Below are positions 23,901 to 33,195 of a DNA stretch of 64,000 bases, piece after piece. Source of the DNA: Dastarcus helophoroides. Its lineage: Eukaryota > Arthropoda > Insecta > Coleoptera > Bothrideridae. The notes under the pieces are model-generated. The model was not told the origin of the DNA. It made no database searches and saw nothing but the letters and a program-made list of their open reading frames with translations. The stretch covers positions 10,076,638 through 10,140,637 of the forward strand of contig CM053333.1 of the NCBI GenBank assembly GCA_028583605.1, read 5' to 3'. Numbering within the stretch: position 1 is the first letter of the stretch; every line of letters starts with the position of its first letter. Position numbers and translations under genes: made by a program.

Positions 23901-26900
23901 TTAGAGAAAAACCTCCAAATCAGCCACAGATAACAAATTTCGACATTCCGCAGATTTTTCATGTTGATGTCGAATTTTTGATTTCTTTCCAAAACGTTCG
24001 GTTTTTAGTAATATCTTGACAAAAAGCCGAAGGGTTTAGGTAAATGTCGAAATATCAAGTTTAAAGTTGAAATCTCGACTTTACAGGTTGATCACAAACT
24101 GATGACTCTTTCTCAACATCTCTATTGTTTTGATCAAAATCTTTTAAAAACTGAGTTTTTTTCTGAAAACTTTGGCTTTTTTCGAATGCTTGCGTTTACA
24201 TTGCAAAGGACGATGTTTTTAAAGTGGAACTTTTGAAAAAACTAGTTTCGATGCAAAATCGAAATTTCGAGAAGTTCAAATTTTAGCTTTAAGATTCAAT
24301 CTCTAAGTGTCGATCTTTTTGTCAAAATAATCTTTAACCCAAAAAAGTTGATTTTGATTTGATTTTGAGATAGTATTTTCAATTTTCAAGTTTAATCTGT
24401 GAATTTCAAATTTTTCTCAAAATTTCAACCTTAAACCAATTTGAATTGTTTCTTAAACTTCTAATCCTTTTTCTAAACATTGTGAGTTCCATTTCTAGAG
24501 GAAAAGTCGAGATTTCAACGATTCCCTCTAAATTTCGATTCCCGTGTTTAAACTCGAAATTTCGAGTATTTTCTCAAAATTTGGAATTGAAAATTAGCAT
24601 TAAAGTCGAACTTTCAACTTTTTTGACTCTTTTTCCAACATTTTATCCCCAAACTGAACCAAAGTTGATATTTTGGAAATATTTAACTTCATTTTCCTTT
24701 TCTCAAAATTTGGAGTTAAAAAATTTCGAGAGAAAAATAAAAAAATTGAAACCTTTGGAGTTCAAACTTTTTTTGAGAAAAAAAGTCAAATTTTACTAGT
24801 TTAGACACTATTTCGATTTTTGGGTTTGATATCAAAATGTTTATATTTTTTTAAAGCTTCGTTTTTTTTTTCAAAATTTCGAACTTGATATTTTTTTATG
24901 ATATTATTTATTATTTTTTGATATTCTTCTCGATTTTTTTTTCTTTAAAATTCCAGGTTTCAAAAATTACTAAAACTTTGACCTCTGCGAACCCTTTTTT
25001 AAACTTTTTGAATTTTCTGAATTTGATACAGATCTTTCGACTTCGTCTGGAAATTTCCACTTTATTTCTTTTTTTCGCAAATTTTCAACTTTCGAGGTTA
25101 ATAGATACACTTCAGCTTTTTCGTCGAAATATTAAGATTTTTGTTAACTTTCGATTTTTTCTCGAAAATTCGATTTTAATTGAAAAATTTTAAAACTAAA
25201 GCGAAACAATAAAATGTTGACTTTAAACTCCATAATTCGATTTTTAACGACATTTCTAACTTTTACTCAAAATTTCAACTTCGTGTTTAATATTAAAATT
25301 TCGACATCCTCGACTATTATCTTTCTTTCGCAATTTTTGTCCCAAAATGTGGAGATTTTTTTTCAAATTTCGACTTTTAAGTCAATATTTTTTATTTACA
25401 ATTTAATGTTTATTTATTCATTTTGATTTTGATTTTAATTTGAAAAGTTAAAAATCGAAGCTCAACGACAAAATGTTTACTTTAAATCCTACCCCTTTAG
25501 ATATTTTTCTTAAAATTTCGATTATTCTGATAATTTCTTGAAAATTCATGTAATTTCAAAGGTTCGAAATTAAGCCCAAAAAACTAAATTTTGACTTCAA
25601 TTCACGGTTAGACTTTTTCCTGGAAATTTAGACTTTTTCGTCAAACTTTTTCGACGATTTTATCTTTTATCCCAAACTTTCGAAATTAAGCTAAGATGCA
25701 AAATATTTACTTTAAACCTTACGTTGTAACTTTTTCCTCCAAATTTCAACTTTTTTGGCAAAATTTGAATTTTCTTGAGATTTAGACTTTGATTCCCGGA
25801 GTTCTAAATTAATAATCAAAGATCAAATTTTAACTCAAGATTCAAAATTTTATGTGAACCCAAAATTCCGCAATGAATGCCCAAAGACGAAATATTACTT
25901 TAAGTCAAGATTTTGACTTTTCCTTGAAATTTTTTATCAAAATTTCCATTTTTTCTAAAGATTTTCATCTTTAATTCCAAAAATTTGAAACTGAAGCCCC
26001 AAACAATTTGACTCTAAACTTAACATTTAAACTCTTTCCTGGAAATTTCGACTTTTCTGTCAAAGTCCCAATTATTTCTCAAGTTCGAGTTTTCCTTTAA
26101 TGTGAAGATCGTGACTTTTTCTCGAGTTTTTGATTTTTCCGTTGAGACTTCCATTTTTTTCTAGAGATTTTTTTTTAGTCCCAAAAATTCAAAATGAAAG
26201 CCCAAAGACAAACGTTTTACTTTTAATCCAACATTTTTTTTAAAGTTTAATCCACTCGCAAAGGGGAATCCCATTATGCTTTCAAAGCACTGCGAGTAGG
26301 ATGCGGAAACAAGAATAGATGGCGATGAACCGCCTTCTTAAACAAGGATAGGTTGTAATTTTTGGGAAAAATTCCTTTTAATAACAAGTTCCATAACTTG
26401 GAAGTTCTATAGAAAAAAGAGTCTCCGTAAACAGAAGTCCTCACTGTGTCAAGCTAGACCGCACAGGAATTCGCTGTCTCCAACTGTCTAATACACCTCA
26501 AGTTTCTTGCCCTTGGGGGGATTAATCCTATTGGTTCCTGCGAGCATCTTCCATGATAGTACTTGTAGAAAAGAGACAAGTCAGCAACCATACGCCTGTG
26601 CTCTAGTGTTTCGAGAGAATCGGTCAGACTCTCGTCATCAATTAGGCGAATCGCTCTTCTTTGAATTGAATCCAAAAGAGCTAAAGTGTGATTTGGGGCT
26701 GAACTCCAAACATGAGAACAGTGTTCTAGTGTTGGACTAACTTGAGCTTTGCATAGTGTTCATAGTTGAATTTTTCCCTAAAAATTTCGACTTTTCTATC
26801 AAAATTTCAATTTTTTCTCGATATTTAGACTTTCGTCTCAGAAGTTCGAAATTATTCGAAAGACAACAATTTTACTTTGAGTTCAAGATTTTGACTTTTT

Positions 26901-28241
26901 TTTAAATTGCCATTTTTATGTCAAAATTTCAATTCTTTCTTGAAATTTTATCTCCAATCTCAAGAGTTCGAAACTGGAGCCCGTAGACGAACATTTGACT
27001 TTAAATCTAACATTTTAAGTTTTCTTGGGCATTTCAACTTTTCGGTGAAAAGTTCAGTTTTTTTGTCGAGATTTTAACTTTAATCCGAAAAATTCGAAAT
27101 ATGTCCAGTGACGAAGTCCTGCTTTATAAACTTTTCTGCACACAATTTTGGACGTTTTCTCGCAATTTCTACTTTTTTGAAACTGTCGATTTTGAGTTTA
27201 ATATCGATCGATTTCAACTTTTTTCCTAAAATTAGACTTTTGAGTTATTAAAATGATTTCGACTTTTTAAAAAAAAATCGACTTTTTTGTACAAAATTTC
27301 GATTTTGCAAGATTTTGATTCAAATAAAAGTCATAAAATAGCAAAAAAATGAAACTTGAGTTATCTCTAGGTCTGGACTTATTCCTCGAAATTTCGACTT
27401 TTTTGAACTTTCGACTTTTTCAAACTTTCGATTTTTTTCTAGATAGTTCGACTTATTGATGTTAGCATTAGGGAAACCTCCACTGTTTTCCCTACATAGA
27501 ACGTGATACAAACCCGTGAACTTGAGTCACGTGAAGGAGCAAGAGGAAGAAGGCAGTCGAAAGAAAGTGAATATTCAGAGCATATGTAGAAGAGACCAAT
27601 AAAGCGTGTGTTAAGTAAATTGTGTGTTATTGGATCGACAATTAATTGGGATTTATCATCAGAGTTTACATTGATCTAAAATTTTACTTTCGATCTAAAT
27701 TCGATAATTGGAAGGCTAAAAAATTTCAAGAGGCCTATTAGTCTCGAAATATCGACTTTTTAAAAAAATTTTGAATATTAACCGAAAGCTACAACTCTCA
27801 TTTTCACAGAACAGACAAGATGAGGGACTTCTTTCAAATAGAACCGTTGACATATTTCTTGAGTATTTGTTAGGGTTCCATCTACTCCAGGATCTCCAAA
27901 AAAAGATTTTAATGTGAAAGACAAGCATCTGATACTTTACTGGTGAACTCTAGCCTAGTTTGAACCTTTCAAAGCTTATCTTAAGTGTACTTATCTGAGT
28001 TATTGTTGTATACTTTAAATGTTGTAATAACATTAAAACAGTTTTTTGTTTTACACCAACAATTATTAACTATTGTAAGTAATAATTTTGTATGAAGTTA
28101 AAATAACGGTGATTTTGTAATTTTGGAATTTGATATTCAGTAAGAGATAACGGTGGCTTAATAATAATAAAAAGATAAAATAACTTGTAGATAATTAAAA
28201 AATAACTTACCATTGTTGAATTGTGACACCATCGTTGACAT
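11830..28241 (-). CDS. bgm: Long-chain fatty acyl-CoA synthetase, bubblegum/ACSBG family (complete, eight exons)
   Basis: Exons, 5' to 3': 28211-28241, 23226-23433, 22392-22526, 21527-21722, 21376-21477, 20929-21326, 20039-20874 and 11830-11903. All junctions keep phase and sum to 660 codons, the usual ACSBG length. The enzyme activates long-chain fatty acids with ATP and CoA via an acyl-adenylate. Seen: AMP-binding loop YTSGTIGNPKGA (residues 223-234; Thr to Ile in the usual SGTTG), GMSESSGG, HSGDVGYI, TGRQKELLITAGGENV and the C-terminal GPTMKVKR with its conserved lysine. No signal peptide or transmembrane segment is evident. The start MSTMVSQFNN is chosen because it splices in phase to GPDQVLPAE, the typical ACSBG beginning. 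A 5' UTR exon must lie further upstream, since an acceptor precedes 28260. The symbol bgm is a family assignment; other ACSBG paralogs are possible. Confidence 0.93.
11904..13102. other. ACSBG last intron, left part, no feature recognised
   Basis: AT-rich single-copy-looking sequence between the last ACSBG exon and the hAT element. Confidence 0.5.
13111..14167. mobile_element. Non-autonomous hAT element (1057 bp)
   Basis: The termini CAGTGGCGGCTGGT and ACCAGCCGCCACTG are perfect 14-bp inverted repeats, bordered by identical 8-bp ATAATAAA on both sides (13103-13110 and 14168-14175). This is the hAT hallmark. There is no transposase frame inside. It is inserted in the last ACSBG intron. Confidence 0.9.
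13783..13852 (-). repeat. tRNA-like (SINE head) sequence inside the hAT element
   Basis: On the minus strand an A-box-like TGGCGTAATGAGG (13833-13845) is followed about 40 bases later by a B-box-like GAGTTCAAACTC (13783-13794), the spacing of RNA polymerase III internal promoters. The flanking acceptor stem is not convincing, so it reads as a tRNA-derived fragment and not a tRNA gene. Confidence 0.4.
15044..15226 (+). repeat. Left terminal inverted repeat of the 2.6-kb transposon
   Basis: It pairs with 17468-17649. It contains an 11-A run near the tip, then GTCGGACCCACATAGTCCGG, itself partly palindromic, and ends at a TGATATTATCAT palindrome. Confidence 0.9.
15230..17080 (-). pseudogene. 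Putative transposase of the 2.6-kb transposon, one in-frame stop
   Basis: One frame runs from 17080 (more likely Met at 17059, MDSSTENF) to 15230, 616 codons, broken only by TAA at 16082-16084. The protein belongs to an uncharacterised multi-copy arthropod family that I recognise by NPNAFCYVC, HKISYPS-like, LGQQSGFTKYPC and EEQGERFHQD. Visible: a Cys pair 35/38 and 79/82 resembling a ZAD zinc-binding fold, a second CxxC at 115/118, an acidic stretch near 190-215, then FIDSS (D304), CGDLK (D358), a CxxC-H insertion (377, 380, 390), SEEQGERFHQD (E552-D561) and a basic C-terminus KRVRKRRKL. I infer an RNase H-like DDE nuclease from the order D-strand, D, zinc insertion and helix E. This is not established. 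The stop falls between D304 and D358. Confidence 0.8.
17468..17649 (-). repeat. Right terminal inverted repeat of the 2.6-kb transposon
   Basis: Inverse of 15044-15226, with about 97 percent identity by eye. The 390 bp between it and the start codon presumably hold the promoter. Confidence 0.9.
17865..20012. other. ACSBG intron, no gene seen
   Basis: Single-copy-looking AT-rich sequence with a loosely repeated phrase (TTTGGATTCAATAGGGTCGA near 18060, with relatives near 18265 and 19025) and a 13-C run at about 19724. The 80-residue open frames near 18894-19256 overlap on both strands and match nothing I recognise. Confidence 0.5.
20039..20874 (-). CDS. bgm: ACSBG exon: core of adenylation domain
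   Basis: It starts by completing a Gly codon before MPSNTWGYALANA and ends at GEL plus one base before GTAAGT (20038). It carries FISGAAPLS, AFGMSESSGGH, GEGWLHSGDVGYI and ITGRQKELLITAGGENV, the conserved adenylate-forming motifs. Reading through the donor would give KYNAYCL and a stop, which lacks the catalytic lysine segment. Confidence 0.95.
20929..21326 (-). CDS. bgm: ACSBG exon: P-loop continuation and LPLSHIAAQ region
   Basis: The acceptor TTCTAG precedes 21326. It begins SGTIGNPKGAMLSHDNL and contains SYLPLSHIAAQ and LLAVPRVWEKIHEKM, typical ACSBG blocks. The donor GTAAGT starts at 20928. Confidence 0.95.
21376..21477 (-). CDS. bgm: ACSBG exon ending in CTLVYT
   Basis: 34 codons from WKNLMSIGEE to QCCTLVYT. 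The AMP-binding loop is split across this junction. The acceptor TTTTGTAG and donor GTAAGT are both clear. Confidence 0.92.
21527..21722 (-). CDS. bgm: ACSBG exon: GIYSTNSSEAC block
   Basis: It begins with the last base of a Gly codon and GIAVGIYSTNSSEAC, includes ANIIVVEDEIQLKKI and ends GVLS before GTAAGA. Both flanking introns keep phase. Confidence 0.93.
21948..21961 (+). repeat. Poly-G tract
   Basis: A run of about a dozen G within the ACSBG intron 21723-22391. Similar homopolymer C runs occur at about 19724 and 41347. Confidence 0.7.
22215..22243. repeat. Perfect 13-bp inverted repeat, 3-base loop
   Basis: CGTTGATTGAATA, CTT, then the exact reverse complement. It is short enough to fold in RNA and lies in an ACSBG intron. 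Confidence 0.7.
22392..22526 (-). CDS. bgm: ACSBG exon: GFNSPEW block
   Basis: Reads KYLHEIRTCAKAFLSLG through VCILGFNSPEWLISNLAA to FAG, bounded by TTTTTCAG and GTAAGT. Too short to stand out as an open frame, but identity and phase are clear. Confidence 0.93.
23226..23433 (-). CDS. bgm: ACSBG exon: GPDQVLPAE to KVTY
   Basis: The acceptor TTTTTACAG precedes 23433. It begins GPDQVLPAENLT, the family's N-terminal block, and ends IKVTYR split by GTACGA. A Met 12 bases upstream of the splice site could mimic a start, but the splice from 28211 gives a better N-terminus. Confidence 0.9.
23830..26245 (+). repeat. T-rich degenerate AATTTCGACTTTTT array
   Basis: Dozens of irregular copies of TTTCTCAAAATTTCGACTTT-like units, about 18-22 bases apart, lie in ACSBG intron 1. 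The plus strand is T-rich here. The block continues on the far side of the LINE insertion, to about 27450. No coding sequence is supported. Confidence 0.75.
26252..26760 (-). mobile_element. 5'-truncated LINE, 3' end fragment
   Basis: The minus strand encodes the C-terminal part of a jockey/CR1-type reverse transcriptase ORF (DSIQRRAIRLIDDESLTDSL, FYKYYHGRC, IPPRARNLR). Its 3' terminus ends GCGAGTGGATTAAAC. It is clearly the same family as 43345-45062, and the preserved reading frame shows a later insertion or less decay. Confidence 0.85.
26761..27455 (+). repeat. T-rich degenerate TCGAAATTT array, continuation
   Basis: Same unit type and same orientation as the block before the LINE, so the LINE inserted into a pre-existing array. 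Confidence 0.7.
27457..27690. other. Non-repetitive island, possible LTR remnant
   Basis: Composition changes abruptly. It begins TGTTAGCATTAGGG-like, contains AATAAA at about 27598 and ends near TGGATCGACAATTA. This resembles a long terminal repeat, but no second copy or internal part is in the window. Confidence 0.25.
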
Positions 28242-28260
28242 TAAGACAAGTTATATCAAC
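28211..28260 (-). CDS. bgm: ACSBG first coding exon
   Basis: The acceptor GTTTCAG precedes 28260, with 19 bases of 5' UTR, then ATG at 28241-28239. It encodes MSTMVSQFNN plus one base, with donor GTAAGT at 28210. Joined to 23433 it yields NNGPDQVLPAE. The 4.8-kb intron explains why this exon is isolated. Confidence 0.82.
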
Positions 28261-30208
28261 CTGAAACAAATATGAGATGTAAGATAATGAATGAGTGACT
28301 TGCGTAGGCAAAACGGGAAGATTAATACAATACAATTTTACGTTAAAGTATTTATTTTGTCATTAATGTATAATAATCGACAATTTAATTGTACTAATAA
28401 ACATGTTAATTGGCTCCTTAAAATAGCATTGTAAAGTTTTTTTGCTTATACATTCGACATAAACAGAATTTTTCAAGGAAGTTCATAATTTGATTTGGTA
28501 CCTTCAGTAACTCGAATTATTCTTTTACTTTTACTTTGCAAGTTACAAAATGTTTATTTTCTATTTTACAATTAACGAGATGTTTCAATAAAATCATGTT
28601 TTCTTACCAAAATTTCAGTTAAAGCACTCGTAATAATTAAATGGTGTAATTATTTCACTTTACTAGTAGATATAATTTCATCTTTGATAAAGGTCAAAGG
28701 TGACTTCGTAATGATTTGTTAATCCAGAAACGAGAAGCTACAAATGAGATTATGTTTTCTAACCCAAGTGAACCTTCAAGATGAATATATCTGACAGATT
28801 TTCCAAAATAGTATAAGCAATCCTAACATAAACGAAGAAAGAACAGATTTTGAGATGCACTATAAAGGATTTTAAAGGTTCCTTCGTTCTCTCGTCGTCC
28901 GATTATATTGGAATTTCTCTCGATGTATAAGTAGAAAGTTCTCATGATTTGAACTTGACACCAAATCCAAATTATGTACGTATGTATTCAAATTTTAAAA
29001 CGTTTAGTTCGGAATTCTGCTGTAATGGGGACTCGCAGATCTATCTTGATGTAGCACATAATAAATCAGAGGGGTGGAAATAACGAGATTGCGGATAATA
29101 AGATGGTAGATTAGGTATTTTTACGAAAAAATCCACGAAGATTCGTTTGTATGGCACCTCGTATATTCCCTATAAAACAAGGCATGCAAAATTTATTTAA
29201 ATTTATTTTTGACCCTTGTTCTCACGATGAAGTCCCCTCATTGTTTTCATGATGATTTATTTTGTTGGCGCTGCATAAAAATTTAAATAAATAATGGATG
29301 TAAAGCTAATTTTGCTTCCTTGTAGAAGCAACGCCAGAAATTATAGTTAATAATTAAAGGTTTGAGTAACAAATGGCGAATAAAAATTTTAATGTGATGA
29401 TAAAATATTGAAAAACACTTGACACGCCTGAGAACGACGAGGGCCAGTTTAAGAAAAATCAATTCTGACGAATATAATCTTCGATTAGAAAAAAATCCAG
29501 ATGGAAATCTAACCATTGAAGGTAGGACATAGTTGGGAGGGTGGTCGTAGAACCAAAGTAGATCACTTTTAACCCACCACCATTAACAAAAGCCAGATTT
29601 TGAACTCTTGGAAATTCGATCATAAAAACGCCCACATTTCGAACGTCGCATAAAAAAAGCAAAAAGCTAGTTTACCAAAATGTCATATGCTATCAATTTT
29701 TAAAAATTCTAGAAAAATATAAACATTTGTGTTTTAATTTTGACCTATAGAATGCTAAATTTTTAAAATAAGTGTCATGCTTTTTGATTTTAAAAATGCC
29801 AATATTTCAAAATTCATGATGACAAAATTTCGAATTTCCTGATAGCGAAATCTGGCTTTCTCTCGGTTTTTTTTATTAAATTTAACCCACTGGGTAATAA
29901 TTCTCTTTTAAAATTCGCGTGTTATCACAAACATTCTAGAATTTTAAAATGATCATTCATTAGCTTTCTAGATGAAATTTCCCATTTATCAGTTATGCCT
30001 CCTGGAATGTGAATTGACTTTTGAAAGCTTTCTACGTGTTTTATTATCATAAACATGCCAACATGAATAGTTCAAATTCCGCAACAGAGGAACACTGACT
30101 TGCTAGGTGTCATTGAATACGAACGCTGTCGCGTAGAAAACAACTTTACTTTTAAAATTCGCTTTTGTGTGCTTTTATAACAAACGAGCAAAATCTCGAA
30201 TTTTGCAG
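28261..30208. other. Intergenic DNA between divergent ACSBG and transketolase genes
   Basis: AT-rich, mostly single-copy by eye. A 5' UTR exon and promoter of the ACSBG gene should lie here or further right, but I could not place them. Open frames are short and unconvincing. Confidence 0.5.
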
Positions 30209-30210
30209 TA

Positions 30211-30290
30211 CAGTAGAACCCCGTTGGTGCGACGTCGGACGGTTTGACTCTCTAGGACCTAGAGAGTCAAACCATCAGAGGTAATCCGAA
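30211..30290. mobile_element. pogo-like end fragment with internal hairpin
   Basis: TA followed by CAGTAGAACCCCGTTGG resembles the tip of pogo/Tigger-type elements and of the MITE at 9237. It includes a perfect 16-bp inverted repeat at 30241-30273 with one central base. Confidence 0.45.
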
Positions 30291-30570
30291 CTTCATCTTC
30301 GTATCATATATATTTTTTTTATCTGTAGCTTATAAATGCTGTTTTATGTAAAGTTTTTAAACAAAAAATGCTTCTGAAGTGTCTAAAGCACGTTGAACGA
30401 CTTCTCTACTCCTCCCCTTTTGATACATTTAAAAACAGAGTGATAGAAATGCAAAAGCCTGTTATTCAATCTGCAGCAGAAAACAATATTCACTTTTTTT
30501 TATATTTATATCAAAAATATTACATGCATTTTATATTATGGATAAAAATTAAAATAAGATACATTATTAA

Positions 30571-30660
30571 AATACAGATCTTGTCTCCTGAAACCAAAAA
30601 ATATTAAAAAACACAACTAACGCGTTTCGACAGCCAAGCTATCATCTTCAGAGAGATATG
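30571..30660 (-). mobile_element. Fragment of hammerhead-bearing repeat, copy 1
   Basis: On the minus strand it contains CTGAAGA, a GATAGC/GCTGTC stem and GAAACGCG (core 30621-30651), followed by TTTTTTAATATT and CAGGAGACAAG. The segment between the core and the T run is shortened relative to copies 2 and 4. Confidence 0.7.
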
Positions 30661-30709
30661 ATTATGAGTACCTCATTATGTTAGGAATTATACTAGGAGA
30701 ATACATTTT

Positions 30710-30857
30710 CAAAAATTGAAATACAAATCTTGTCCCCTGAAACCAACAAAGATTAAAAAACACAACAAAGGTTGCTCTAACGCATTTCGATAGCCAACCT
30801 ATCATCTTCAGAGAGATACTCTCGAAGATAACCAAAGACCAGTCCGTTCCACCAAAA
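30710..30857 (-). mobile_element. Hammerhead-bearing repeat, copy 2 (148 bp)
   Basis: Full unit bounded by a perfect 10-bp duplication AATACATTTT (30700-30709 and 30858-30867). The minus-strand core CTGAAGA, GATAG/CTATC stem and GAAA spans 30785-30811. A variable-length duplication of this size suits a retroposed element, and Penelope-like retroelements are known to carry hammerhead motifs of this kind. Confidence 0.75.
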
Positions 30858-30889
30858 AATACATTTTTGCACAAAATTTGTTTTAATTT

Positions 30890-31460
30890 CTTGATTCAGG
30901 GCTAACATTTCGTAAAAAAAGGAATGACTTTTGGAAAAAAGGCGAAATTTTGAGTAAAATAGGAATCCTGAAGTAAAATTTTGAAAATAACGTCAAAACA
31001 ACGAAAAAAAGACGAATTTTGTGAAACGAGTAAAAATTTCCAAAAAGTTTTGTTTAAAAAAAGTCGAAATTGTTAAAAATATGCATTTTGCAAATTTTGC
31101 AAAAACTGGGGGTATTTTAAAGGGGAACGAATTTGAAAAGAAATTGAGATTTTAAAAAAGGGAATAAAATCAAAATACTGAAAAAAAGACGAATATTGAA
31201 TAGTAAGTCGAAATTTCTCGAATTTTATATCTCCAAAAATCCAGTTTTTTTTAGAAAAATAAATTTAGCGGATTTGTCAAAAATATTAAAATTGTGAAAA
31301 AGGGGTATATTCGAAAAAAAGTAGAAATTTCAAAAAAATCAAGAAAAATTTGAAACCCAATGAAAATTAAAATTTAAGGAAAAAAGGCAAATTTTAAAAA
31401 CAAAATCGAAATTTCTGAAAAAAAACTAGTTTTGAGGAAAAAAATCCAAATTTCTTAGAA
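30890..31460 (-). repeat. A-rich degenerate AAAGTCGAAATTT array
   Basis: Same unit family as the block at 23830, but in the opposite orientation (plus strand A-rich). Intergenic. Confidence 0.65.
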
Positions 31461-31464
31461 AATT

Positions 31465-32062
31465 CTTAGAAGTAAATTGTTTAGTTTTACTAAATTAAAA
31501 ATAGGCTAAGTGGTACCTTTAAAAATACACTACATTTTAGTAAAAGTTTCATTAAAATCGATTTAGCATTTTTCGAGATTAACTCGGACAAATCTCAGTC
31601 CAGAGACAGACAGACACTTGGACGCTTCAATTTTATTACTTAACCTCAAATAAAACTGTCAGGACAGTTGACTTTTTAGAAGTAAATTGTTGAGTTTTAC
31701 TGAAATAAAAATAGCTCAAGAGGTACCCCTAAAAATACTCTATATTTTAGTAAAAGTTTCATTAAAATCAATTTAGCAGGTTCCGAGTTTAGCCCGGACA
31801 AAAGATCAGTCGACAGACAGACATACATACACTTAGACGCTTCAATTTTATTAATTAACCTCAAATAAAATTGTTAGGACAGTTGTCTAACTGGATATTC
31901 TTAGAAGTGAAATAATGAGTTTTACTGGAATAAAAATAGCCCAAATGGTACCCCTAAAAATACTCTACATTTTAGTAAAAGATTCATTAAATTCGATTTA
32001 GCAATTTCCAGGATTAGCCCGGACAAAGATCGGTCGACAGACATTTAGACGCTTCACTTTTT
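31465..32062 (+). repeat. Three tandem copies of a 210-225-bp unit
   Basis: Units start at about 31465, 31676 and 31899 with TTAGAAGTRAAWT. Each contains GAGTTTTACT, GGTACC, TACATTTTAGTAAAAG, CCGGACAAA, a CAGACAGACA stretch and GACGCTTCAATTTTATT. The second and third copies are closest to each other. Confidence 0.85.
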
Positions 32063-33029
32063 AAAATATCTCAACCTCTGGAATTTCGCGACACCAGAGT
32101 TCCTAACATTCACTCATCATGAAAAATGCCGAAAGTTCGAATTTCGCCTATTCTGAAAATACCAAAATTTCTCATTGTCCGGTTTTGGCGACTCCATCAA
32201 AAGTTCTAATGCTGGAATTAGAAAATTTGAAACTTCAATCGGCGACCGGCGATGGCCCCTAATAGTTAAGATGACATTTGCTTGTACCTAGTTGTTAAGG
32301 CAACGTGAAATAATCTAAATAACGCCTAGATATTATTAGTTGGTGATTGTGTGTCACGTAAGCGATAGACTTTTTCATGAATTGTATCATGACTGTGAGA
32401 AATACCAAATGGCAATGATTACATCAAAGACTGGAGACTAGACCAACATTTCAACGAACTCTTACCTATCATCTCCATCTGAATAATTCTGTTTTGTAAA
32501 ATACATCCATATGCACATCAACTTAGTTTTTATGGTGGCCTAAGCCTTCGATCTAAAAAATTAGCTTTGTGAGTAATATCGACATCCATCTAGAATTTGA
32601 AGGAAAAGTTTAGAAACCCTGAGGAAATTAAAACTATTTATTGTTCAATTGCGCTAATTAACTCAAGTAAGGACAAAATAGAAATTCATCAAGACCATCA
32701 CCGTTTGAAATCGTGGTTTTGTGAACAGGCACAACAATCTCCGCGCTATACCGGTTTTTACAAAAAAAAAACAATTTCGGCATGGTCATCAGTCATCACG
32801 AATCAATTTAATGTTTTTTAATCTATCTCATGTAAGAATCTGTTTTATCATAAATTTATTGTACTAAGTAATAAAACATTGAAATGTCCTTGCGTGCTGG
32901 CCCTATACTACATAGTGAATTACAGGCTCGGAAGTTTCCGATATCGAATACGTTGCTCTACCATTTTATCTTTCCATCATTCCGTTTCGTATTTCACTCC
33001 ACTACTCCACTCCAGTTTGCCGGCGCGAG

Positions 33030-33034
33030 TCAGT
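33030..33034 (+). promoter_or_regulatory. Possible initiator (TCAGT) of transketolase
   Basis: TCAGT in GCGCGAGTCAGTGG matches the arthropod initiator, 55 bases before the transketolase ATG and in a locally GC-richer stretch. No TATA box or clear downstream element is visible. Confidence 0.4.
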
Positions 33035-33088
33035 GGAGTAACGTAATTTTAGAGGTAATCATTCGTTAAAGAAATAATCAGGATTGAA

Positions 33089-33195
33089 ATGGCAAACTAC
33101 CACAAACCAGAGGCAAAAGTCGTCGACGAATTGAAAGATATCGCTAATAAAATCAGGATACATTCCGTAACATCCACTCAGGTTGCAAAGTCGGG
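33089..33195 (+). CDS. Transketolase exon 1
   Basis: [20 protein letters not shown] to VAKSG, 35 codons plus two bases, with donor GTAAGA at 33196. Too short to appear as a long open frame, but it joins precisely to the HPTSCSS of exon 2. Confidence 0.95.
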
